Below, piece by piece: positions 44,001 to 56,000 of a stretch of DNA of 64,000 nt. This stretch comes from Sitta carolinensis (taxonomy: Eukaryota > Chordata > Aves > Passeriformes > Sittidae): the NCBI GenBank assembly GCA_032173965.1, contig CM063288.1:21301501-21365500 (forward strand), read 5' to 3'. Numbering within the stretch: the stretch's first letter is position 1; each line of letters opens with the position of its first letter. The notes under the pieces are model-generated. The model made no database searches and was not told the origin of the DNA. It saw only the letters and a list, made by a program, of their open reading frames with translations. The translations under genes were made by a program, and so were the position numbers.

Positions 44001-47000
44001 ACCACAAAAAACACTGCTGCCTCAGTTAAAACTGCCGTACACCTGAAACATGGAGAACAGAACTGTCAGAAATGTTTCAAATTAAACTGTGAAACTTGGA
44101 AGATGAACAAAGCTGTAAGTACCTTAAAGGTTTCAGGTTACTATGGGACTGCAAACACCACTATCCAGGACAGACAACACTTTAAAAGTTAAATCCCCAT
44201 TCACTCAGCCAGTAAGCAAGTATGTCTGTCTGAGGTTTTCATAATTGGGTGTGACCAAAAGTAAATTATACCCCTACCCCTAAGAAACTGGGCTAACACT
44301 AACGTCTAAAATTTTTCTTTTTAGTGTATGGAGACCAACAGGTTTAGTATAAATATCAGTAAATCATTTTCAGTTAATGTACTTTTACAGAAAAAAAATC
44401 TACAGAAAGTATCAAAACCCAAGAATGGACTGCTCCGTTCTGCAGGGAAAAACTTAATTGCCTTGTTTGCTGAGCTAAGAGAATCTACTTCATACTGTCA
44501 CTAATCATATATAAAAATACAGTGGTGTTCAACACAAACTTACCTCTCCTTTTTCTTGTCCTGTTACCCTACCATGTGTGGTTGTCATGTGTTGTCTGTT
44601 TCTGTGCACATACTAAAATATACTTTAGGCACATAACCAGTATTTTTATTGATTTAATGAAAAGCATGTATCTCAGGAAAAGTAACAGTCTAACAAGGAT
44701 ATGGAAATTTGAAGGCTGAAAACCCACAGCCATTTAGAGATGAGGGTATTGTCTTTTTTTAAATGAAGTAAAGAAAGTAGAGAATTAGCCAGGCAGAAAC
44801 AGACAGCATTTCTCCTCAGCTTTATGCCATGTAAGAGCTCACTTGTGTACCTTGTGGTGGATCAACTGATAGGCAACGGCCTTCTCCAAAAAACAGAACA
44901 CAGAGGTAAACAACAGTGTATTCTGTTATGGCAGCTAAAAAACCACAAATAAATCTTCTGTCTTAAAAAAAACCAGTTTAACACATCCTCAATAAATAAA
45001 GAAAACAGGATCAAACCCTTTAGCCTAGAACTATAAAATACCTTTGCTGAGCTACCCAAAGTTTGTCTCATCATACTCAACTCCATTCCTATCAAGCTAC
45101 TTTCTTACCTATTGTTGCCTTAATTAATACAACCTGGTTAATTCTCAAACTGCTTTCTGCAAAATCACCAACTGAACTAAGCTAAGTCAAAGCCTAACAA
45201 GTCTTTTTCTTCAATACGCTCAGGCATGCAGAGCTTGAAGTCTACAGCACAAATCCACAATGACCTGCTTCTGACTTCCTGCCTGGCATCCATAAAAAAG
45301 AAAAGACCAATTCTCTAAAGGACTCTGCTTCCCATGCTGGCCATTACCACAGGCAGTAGTAATGCATATCACAACAGCATAAAGACAGGGAGCAACACTT
45401 TCAGTGCTTGAAGGTGAAAATGTGATCCAGATAAACCAAAATAAAAACAAACACTAATTTCTTCATGCTTTGAAAATGCACAATCCCCAGATCACTTCCT
45501 GTTACAGCTCTTTACCAACGTTTTATCATTCTTCTCTTCAACAACACCTCCTTTCCAGCTTGCTAGCATACAAGTTTCACCCTCCAGTCCCCTGCCTATT
45601 GCCCTAGAACAGGAGCAGCCTGCCTGGGTTCTTCTTAGGCCATTTTTTACTGCGACTGCAGAGATTCAGTGCTCAGTGCCCACCACCCAGGCTGAAAACT
45701 CGTTGGTTTCAGGGCACTGGTTCCCAAAGATATAGCTCATCAGGAACTTGGACCAAACCCTGGTAAAATACAACAATGAAACTTCATCCCCTCAGGACCT
45801 GCAAAGTTTATGGATTTACAAAAGCAGCAGATTTCTACTTCCATTTCTGTCTTTTATTAACACATTCCATTCCTCCTTCTTCATGAAATTAAACAAACAA
45901 ACTGCCATGCACTGGCAAAAGAAAATGACACATCATTACTGCAGATTTCCAAAAACAGTTTTGTTTTAAGTCTTCAGTACAAGGCAAATGAAGACAGGCA
46001 CACGTGTCAGACAGCAGAGGATGAGGATTATCTTGGCTGGAAAAACCCAAGACCTGATAGCTTTGAATTGAATGGCAGCAGTTAAATTGTAATGGATATT
46101 TGCTCCACAGTTATTTATTACAGAACAACGATGCTATCCTTAAGCTAGAGAAAACAGATAAGTAAGTTTACATACGCATCAGATGAAAGATCCCATCACA
46201 GGCGTTAATGTGAGACAAGAAGGAATTTCCTAAGCCTTGTCCAGTGTGGGCTCCTTTCACAAGGCCAGCAATATCCACCACATTCAGAAATGCTGGAATT
46301 TTGCTGAAATATAAAAGTTAGAAGTTTCATTACTAAAGCATATTAGCCAAAATTTTCGGCACAGAAATGAATTCAGAACATGAAAATCCAACACTTCCTT
46401 TCTGGAACAAGTTAAACATCACAGCATGGAATACATAGACAAAAATCCCACCATCCCATATAAAACTTCCATTCTCTAAGTTCTCTGTAAATATTTATAT
46501 AAAATTTAGTTAAACAGTTTTGAAATGTGGAATCATACAGACAACTGCACAATAACCAAGCAGGTCTGTAAGACTGAGGCATAAATATGTCATGTGTAAT
46601 GCACAACTTTCACAGGACCAACGGGATAAGACACAAAAGGCCATTGCACTCTGCTATTGCACACCTCCATGGTTACCATTTAGTTCAGTAGGTTATGCAA
46701 CTTTCACAGAAGAACACTATTTTTTTAATACAGTGCTGATTAAAATTAGCAGTGATCAAGGTTATGTAAACAAATGGGGAAAAAAGCAGATATGCTAAGA
46801 TGGCACTATAATAAAAACAGCTGTGATGTTTTCCACCGTAGTGAACAGCAAAGGGTTAAGCAGACATGTTCACATGCTCACGTGACATTTTATACAGCAA
46901 CAACAGAATAGTCATTAAGTTCAAATTAGCTATTAGCTGACAAAAAAAAAAAGAAAAAAGCTTTTAAAGTTATGGAAAATTTATAAACTGCAAACTTTGT

Positions 47001-50000
47001 ATCCTCCACAAATTTTCAACTTGTTAAAAAAAATGAACAAATAACTTAATGGGCATTAAACTATTCAAGTACACTCCAAACCAAATTACTTCTCAAAATC
47101 CAGCTGAGTCAGGAAAAAAACACCAAGAAACCACTAATACTTTGTGATAAGGTGTTGACTAAAAGCACCTTCATACGCTCTATGCAAGTAACATCACCAT
47201 CATGAACAGTGGCAGAGACAGAACCACACTGAAATGCTGCAAATCCCTCACTGGCAAAAGACCAGAAACTGCACACCACAGTCTGAAGATCTCCAGCTTG
47301 ATGGCTCCAAAAGAAATAACTGGAAGAGTAGCTCAGTCCCATCAAACACTTCATCACCATGATATTTCATTAGCACTATGGCAGGACTATTAGAGCACCT
47401 CACTATTTTACTGGCAGTAAGTAGAGCAGCAAACCCACAGCTTCCACACCCACAAGGAGAGGGCAGGACTGCCTGAAGGCACCGGCAAGAGCAAAACGAG
47501 ACGATTTGGAAAGCGCAGTGTTCTGTTCTATGGTGAGTGCTCTTCAACACGAGACTCAAACCCAGAGAGAGAAATTCTGTGCTCTACCTTAAGATGCCTT
47601 TTCCTTTGCAGTGCTGCCCACAGAGAGAAACAACCACAAAGGTGGGGATGAGGGCTAGGGATGACCTAGCCAGTAATCTTCTAGGCAGTATTACACTTCT
47701 GAAATCTTTATTGTCCACAGCCCAAACCGAGCTTTATTTTTATTAATGTTACAACTTGCTGATAAATACGTTTTTTCAAATACTGATATATTTGACAACT
47801 TGACTGCCGTCAAATCTGTAACAGCATGAAACTCGACCAGCAGGAAAATCACCCTTCTCTTTACAGTGCCTCGTATGGCAGCTATAGCCCAGACACAAAA
47901 AAAGGTACTTACAGACAGCCATGGATCATTGTCCCTATTCTCAGCAACTGACTTAGGTAGAACAAGACACAACTGCAACTTTTTTTTTCTTTGGTGCTAT
48001 CCCACTTCCATTTGACTGTAAATAAATCAGCAGATGTGCCTCTTCACTTCAAATTAACTGTCTAATTTGGGGAGAGATTGTTCACTAGAATCTGTTCGAT
48101 TGTATCAGTTATTTCTGGAAGAGTGGTGACCTAAAGGTTTTGTTTTCAATCTTGCTCTAACACTTCCAAAGAAAAGTTATTTCTTTCAAGTAAAATAATT
48201 TCACAATACAAGATCGGGACAGAATCTTTTTGTTTACCAAGGTGAAGTTGAAAGTGTCACTAAATCTCTCAGGTATAATAAATCAGGAACTTAATGACAC
48301 GTTTCATGTAATTAATATCTTTGAAATGTACTTAGAAAGAAGCAATTAGGTAGCACCATACAGTATGTTACTTAAATTCAGGTAAAAATAGTAACTTTAA
48401 GCTTCACTAGGCCCATGAAAAGAAGGGCCCATCCTTGGGAAGACAGATATTGTGCACTCAAAGTTAATGCTGTGTAATGTAGTCAAAAGAACATGAATAT
48501 AAGTACACTCTGAAGTAAAGCACTGTTACATATTTCACATTTTTGTCCCACTGTATTTTTTTAACTGCCAGTACACAAACTCAGAACAAATCCTTATTTA
48601 AGACACTACCAAGAGTAACTCACATTCTGAAGACTGAAGCCAGTAAATATAAACGCATTAAGCCAGTAACTCCTTTTGCCTGATACAAACAGAACTAACA
48701 TACTTCAGAAGAAACTGCGGGCAACTTCCTAGTCCTTGCTTTTTGACACGTAACTACTCAGAAGCAAGACAGAAAAATGCCACTCTTTAAAGCACTTCTC
48801 CATTGTCATTCTAAACTGTGTTTTAAGGAAAACAAAGGTGGTGTAAGAAATGTTCTATGCTCCCCTCTCACCTTTCTGGTAGGATTAACCTCCTAGCCAG
48901 CCATCAGAACAATTCACACTTTCACTACAAAGATGCCACATTAGAGCAAGACAGATACCTTCATATGCAGATGGCTTCTCTATCACCAGAATCAACCTCA
49001 TTTACTACACAATGGAAAGAAAACCCCAGCACATTTCTTTCACAGTTGAGTAATACAAGCAAGAGGCCTTTCAAGTGTGTGGGTTTCCAGGGCGCTTTCT
49101 CACCTTCACTTCGGGTACAAAAAGCTCACATTACATGCAAATTAAAACTATCTCCACTGGCAGACACCTTCCTGGGTCTAAATCTCTGTTTCACTGTAGA
49201 AAGATGAATACACAGAAAAGCAGAAAAAGCACAAGCTAGTCATACTTGCCTGTACTCTGAAGGACAAAGAGTAAACATTATGAAACTAAATAAAGAGAGA
49301 ATACTGCACATAATGGGGAGAAAGTACCATATATCTTGAATATGGTTTATTGAAAACTTCACTGCATTTTGCTTTTTTTTTTTTCTCCTCTAAACATATT
49401 AATTTCCATTTCTTAAGATTCGTTAGTCAGCATTAGCATAATGTCACTGAGCCTCAAATGATCATCAGGAACAGGTGGCATCAACTGATCATTTGTACAA
49501 ATCAGTGCAACACCAATCTACCATAAAGCATGTCATAAGGATTTATAATATGAAACAGAACACCAAATCCAGAAGTATCTCTATATTTTATCTACAGGTA
49601 TAACCTGTGAGCAGGTATTTTTTACCTCACTTTGAAAAGCATTCGCGTTGAGTTTGTGTTAGTGTACCACCTTCACTGTACGAGCAGTAAAGAGCATAAG
49701 ATGGGGCCAAACAAAGTACAGTTTTGCAGGTGGTTAGGGTATTTTCAAGAATTTTTTCAGGTTTATGCATCCATAGGGTTACATATTTTGCAGAAAAGAG
49801 AAATTTTTCTTGCTTCCTGAAAATTCATACAACTTAAGTGATAATCATCTGTTACCATTCACAAATGACCTGAAGTAAAAGCAGCAACACAGAAAGAGAA
49901 CATGTATATTGTGACATTCTCTTTGAGAGCCATTCAATTCTCAGTCTGTCCTCACTGCTATTTTTGGCTCATTTCCAAACAGAACAGTTTGGAACTCCCT

Positions 50001-53000
50001 CTTCCAGCAGACTGTACTCCCCATTACAGCTCCCCCAATCAATCTTGCAAGCAGTTTTGACCAATGTTGGCAAAATCCCTCACTGGGCAGTTAAAGGAAT
50101 CTGCTTCCAAAGACCTAGGTACTGCAGATGAACTCTGGCCATTTCCATGAAGGAATGCTTTCATTAATAGCATTTTATCCATGGTACTGACGAACAAGAC
50201 TTGAACCTAATGGCACATGAACCAGAAGTGAAAAATCTGCTAATTACATTGTGTTTATATGAATTATAACCAGATAAGAGATTCAGTGTGGATTGCAACA
50301 CATACTCTATGTCCTGTACATACAATCAAACTGTTCAGTAAGTTATTTTACCAACAAAATACGACTAATTAAATTTTGCCTTCTCCCATCAGGCATAAAA
50401 GATGGCTCAAATCACCATTACTTAAGATTTTTCATTCACTGCTGGCAAATAAGCAATGCTAGAACATACATCACAGCCCAGATGATTTATACAGGCTCAG
50501 AACAAACTGAAGAGCAGGCAAACTCAGTAACACCTAAGGAAAAAGAACATTAATAATAGGATATAGATACCAGTTTAAAGTAATTTTCTGTAAAAAAATG
50601 TGATTCTTTTACAGATGCTGATATGTTAGAATTCCACCCAGTTAAGTTATTGATCTCTCATTCTGAAACTACAGGTGGTTTACATAAATGCTCTTCTTAA
50701 ATATAGACTACGTCCCACATGATGTCCCTCAGAAAGCCCCACTGATGATCTGGTTTCTACAAAATGCTTTCCAGCAACTGATTACATAATTTTGACTTTA
50801 AAACTTTATCATGTATCTGAGTAAGCTGTCCTACAATGAGTTCAAGGGAATTCTCATTTAATATTGCACAGGACTTTCATGACCTAGACAGCAATAGGAT
50901 TTACTAAGATTTAGTTCAGTAACCATCACTTGGAGCACTAAAGATCTAAATTAATTTTATCAATTTGCAATGCAAGAAAACAAATCAAAGCAATCTGCTG
51001 ACAAAAAAAAAAAAAGACAGATCTCGAAGTATAAAGGATAGTGCTAGTGTTGAAGAGGGGCAGTTGCAATTTAAGTATTATCCTCCTTTGAGATAACCAA
51101 AATTGCTTTAAAATTTAAGCTTGAAAAGGACATCCAAGATAGATTAGAAATAGTCTAGATGGAATAGAAGCATTTGTGGTTACAATAAGCTTTGAGTTTG
51201 TGAACACGTGTGGAAGGCAATTCACTGGTGCAAACAAGGAGTGAAACAAATACTGACAACTTTTTAAGTAGTTTGATTCATCCCTTCTCTTAACTCAATC
51301 TGGTTTTATAATCTCATCTGATTTTAAGCAAGGGAGGAAGGAGAAGCATAAGACTTTAAAATCACATTTTTATTAATATTTTCAGACAGGCTCATTTCTA
51401 TCAGCCAATGCGGTTATTGGGTATAATTACCTACAGTTAGGTTTTAGGTTAATTACCTTAGGCTTACAGTGCTTCTTCCTGAGCACTTCTTTTAGTTAGT
51501 CATGTAGCTTAAAGCAGAAAAATTGCAAGCAATTGCAGTGAGGAGATTATTTGGGTACAAAATAAATGAAATAAAGAGGAAATTTCAGTTTCCTCTACCA
51601 CCTCAGTGAAAATAATTTTGAGGCTGGACTCCAGTGTCACCTGAAGCACATCTCCTGGTCAGGCACAGCACACTACAACTTTGGCAATAGGCTGAGGGCT
51701 AAGCGTGGTGGGTACATATACCCAGAGGTTTTCAAGCTATTTGTGAGTTAAGACACAAATCACTGTTCAAATTACATGAGTTTGACACACTTACACTAAA
51801 ACACAGTACTAAGTTTAAGGTAATTAAGCAGCATTTTAATTAAATTTAGAGCAAAAAATATGCAGGAAAATAGCTCCATTACAGCTTTTATTGAGTTATT
51901 AAAATTTCTTCAGAAGCACTATACACACAGTTTGGGTTTTGTGTGAGATACCCATCACTCCTAAACACGTGGTGTTCCATAAAATATTAATTGCAGTTAA
52001 CAGAGCAACTCTTTCTGGCTTCCATGTCATAATTTTCATGTCAGGAGCTACTTGTTGAAATGAAAAACATCTCTCTTCCATTACAGAATTAGCAGACCTC
52101 ACCTTCTGCTACCTACTTAGTATTCATAGATAGGTGGGGGAAATACACCTTTCTGCTTTAGTTCCTGCTGAAGTGGACCAGTCTACAGAAAATACTCTCT
52201 TTCTAGTTACTAAACTGGAACTAATCCAACCAGTAGTCTGTAAAACCTTGCTTGAAAGTACTTGTACTGCAGTAACAGGGATAGGAGGACAACAAAATAA
52301 AAGATGAACCATCTCCTTTCTGAGAATGCTACACATGGGCACAGTGTAAGAAATGAGTTTTCACTGAATATTGTATGAAATTTATAGCAAACAAATAAGT
52401 ACTTCACATACATACATTAAGTTAGTAACATAATAGAAACAAATACCTTAAAATAACAAGCATTCAGATTTGTGTTAATATATTAAGATCTCCTTTTTTT
52501 AAGTATCCACACCAAAAACAAGCAGTAATAATACTAAAGCTCTAAGAAATCATCTATATCATTTGGCAACAACATAGCAGTTTTTACTGCAAGTTCTTAG
52601 AGCCCACCTTCTGTGTACAGTCTATATCATTCAACTTATTTATTGCCAACAGTCACATACATCCCACTGCTGCAGAAAAGAAAAAAAAAGCACAGGTTAC
52701 AAGTTCTGCCAGTGTACCTTAATCTATTAAGTACAGATTTACCTGTAGATAATAGTCTCTAAATTTTTGTCTATTTGATTTCACTTACAAACATTTATAT
52801 TTCCAGTTAATACCAGTCAGCTTTCAGCATGGGCTAACAAGTAACAGCACACCAATCCTAACCAAGGCTCTCCTCTTTGGGAGAGAGGAATGGATCCTCA
52901 AGCAACAAACAGTACCTGAAGATCCCAACTCCTCCCCCAACGGCAGAACAGCCACTAACCCATGGCAGCAATGTCCCTGGCAATAGTCAGTCTCACTGGA

Positions 53001-56000
53001 GCAGAGCAATCTCAGCTCAGTGGGGCAGACCACAAGTGCCAGCCCAGCCCCTCTCTCCTCTCACAGCAGGCACCAAGGCAAGATCACTTTGTCCTGTCAC
53101 ACATTATTTCAGTAAAGATAAAATCACCCTGTTTTTCTTTTCCCCATCTTCCGACAATGACTGCAATTCTGTGAAGACTAAGTGTAACATATGGGAAATA
53201 AAAACCCGAATGCTTTAGATTTTGGAAGACAAAATCTTGAGGCTAGACAAGAGTCCAATTTAAAGAGAATTCACTGTTTATAAACATTCTGTGTGCACAG
53301 ATGGATTACATCTACTAATCCAAACAAGTAGAAAATTACCACAGAACGTATTACATAAGGATGAAGAACAAAATCAAGTCTATACAGAGAAATTGAGACA
53401 TTTAAATTATAATTCAGTAGCCTATCTTTGTGACTACAGCCTTCTTTCCCAGAGTTAGTCTCAGGCAGACAAGCACAAACAGCCCAGTGAGTTACCTTGG
53501 TCTAGTGTCCTACTGGACTATCACTACTTACCTCTGCTTTATTACTGTTACAGTGAAATACAAAAATCATATAAACAGCAAAGTGAACTAAGGAGCTATA
53601 ACTACCCACCAATGCCCACATCCATTAACTTTAAGTAACGAATGTCTGTAGAAAGTAAAAAAAACATTCAAATTGAAGCTGATTATCCAGTTTATTATCA
53701 AACTCAGAGTATTTACTGAATACAGATTCGGAAAATACACTATTTTCTTTAATATTTTAGAGTGATGAGGAGGAAGGGAGGGAGGATTTGCTAGTCTGAG
53801 AACACACATATGAACATTTACAATCTTAGCACTCCCTGTAAAGGGAGATGGCCAAAGACAGCGTGAGGGAAGAGATAATCGCTTTGTCACTTCAACTATT
53901 AATTTGTGAGTAGCCATTCATAACTAAGTGAGAAGAAAAAGGGATCACTGACCCGGCCAAAGCAGCATTAATGGTAAAAGTTAGAAGAAAACTGTCAACA
54001 AAACTTAAAAGCCATACCATTATCTCTGCACAGCCAACAGCCTGAAAGACCTATCTCTAACTAAGCAGTTTGGTTTTTAGGATCTACGCAGTAATCATCA
54101 TGCTTAACACTGAGCAGGAAAAACAAGATAATATGTTATAACAATTTACCTAAACAAACTGCTTCATATTAATGCAGTATTTAAAAAGTGCACAGTAGTT
54201 ACAGATGGAAACAGCTTACTTAGACCTGAAAATTAAGTCAGAAAATGGATTTTTGATTAGCAACTAATCAATCTTTTTTAACTGTGGGTGAAATCTGGCT
54301 CTAAAACTGAGGCCCCAGAGTTGAAAAAAAGCACATATGTGCATGCTAGTTTACCCTATGGTTTAGGTACACCCATGTGATTCAAGATACCTCTGTGAGT
54401 AACTGCAAACTAATAAGTCACAAGTCCCTATTTAAGTTTCTGTTTTCTGAAAGCATCTTAAATTTTGCCGTTCAAGCAGAAAAAAAAAGTTCCCACAATG
54501 AACATACACAGCAGATTACAGTCAATAGCAAAAAAAACACGTGACAAAATTAATACACTCCAAGAATAATGAAAGAATTGGAAGAGGTGTAGTGGAATAT
54601 CCTTGGATATACCACAGAACAAGTAGCAAAGCCTATTAAAAGGAGAGAAAATAAGGGACAAAAAAGACTGCCCATAAAACTGATTGCCAAATAACTGAGG
54701 ATGCAGCGATAATAACAGATATTTGTTTAGCTACCTATAGCACATACAATATTTTGAATGTTTCAAAGTATAGGGTGGAAAGCTTTCAAATGAGCCACCT
54801 CATGACAGGCTAGGTATGTCCGCTACTGTTCATTTTCCAAATCTCTTCTGAAGATCCTCCAAGTCACCTGGGAGTAGTCACCTTCAAAGACAGGAACACC
54901 AAGCACCAAATGGTGCTGAGCAATGACTGAGAGCTCCTACATTTATTATTCTTATACAATAAAGATCATATCGGGGGCATGGGAAAGGTATAATCCAGGT
55001 AGACATATAATTCCACATTCTAAAACAGATGTCATAACAAACTTCTAGACATTACAGTTGCATTAAACTTTTATGAGAAGTTTTGGCTCAGTAATGCTAT
55101 TTCAGTTGAAATGAAGAAAAATATTAAGGATTACCTCGGAGGTTTGTGATACTGGCATAGGAAGTCAAATCTGTCATCTGGCACAGGTACTCGACTCTCG
55201 TTTGGATCAATAGTACAGAAAGGAAAATTCTCTGCTGCTGCTTGACTCTTTGTTAACACATTGAAAAATGTTGATTTCCTATAAATGACATACAAACATT
55301 TTTAAAGTAGTTCAATTCAGAAGCATTTAAAAGTACTGGATTAAACCACATCTTATTCTAACCCAAAGTGATACCGAGCTTTCCATTTACTTCAACAGCA
55401 GTGTCCATTCCCCTGATTCTAGCAGAAGGCATATCTGGAATGCCCCAGTGAAACCCAGTGATGTTTACCTCTCTTCCCTACCCTTTAAAATTCCTCTAAG
55501 TAAGTATATTGCACACACACGTTAGCAAAAAATTAAGTCAAAAGTAAAGCACAGCCCTACTGGCTATTTCTCATTTTCTTCAAGTACAATGAGACACAGA
55601 TAAGGATGCTTGATACTTTTTTCCACTTGTTTTTTTAAGTTTTACCATGACTCACCCTTTCCACAGGCATATTGTTACTTCAGATTTATTTACATTGTAA
55701 CATACTTACAATATCTAAGCAAAAAAGTCAACAATGAAAGGAGAAAAAAAAAGTGTCGCAGAAAGCAAACCACATAAGTTAATCAATTACCAATAATGTT
55801 TTGTGCATATGAAGATTACAGTTATAGCTTATCAAAATACTTTCATCCTTGCTAAATATCAGTGGAAACAAGCCTACAAGTACTCTACTGGGGGAAAAAA
55901 GGAAAACACTTTCCCTTAAACCAAGTAACACATTATTTTGTTAGCTGGCATTTATTAAGCCAAAAGAGCAATTCTTGATTCATTAAATCCCAAATCTTCT

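Larger units (their letters stand above)
14093..46175 (-). other. OLA1: OLA1 intron 4 (32 kb)
   Basis: The largest intron. Mostly AT-rich sequence with no recognised gene. It holds a compact CpG-rich island (33480-33810), a tRNA-like element (about 40568-40640), a probable CR1 tail (26537-26612), a perfect 11-bp-stem hairpin (42153-42177), an A11G13 tract (38879-38902) and several short direct duplications. The longest open frame outside the island (35730-36239, plus strand, 169 codons) shows no domain or coding-like composition. Confidence 0.85.
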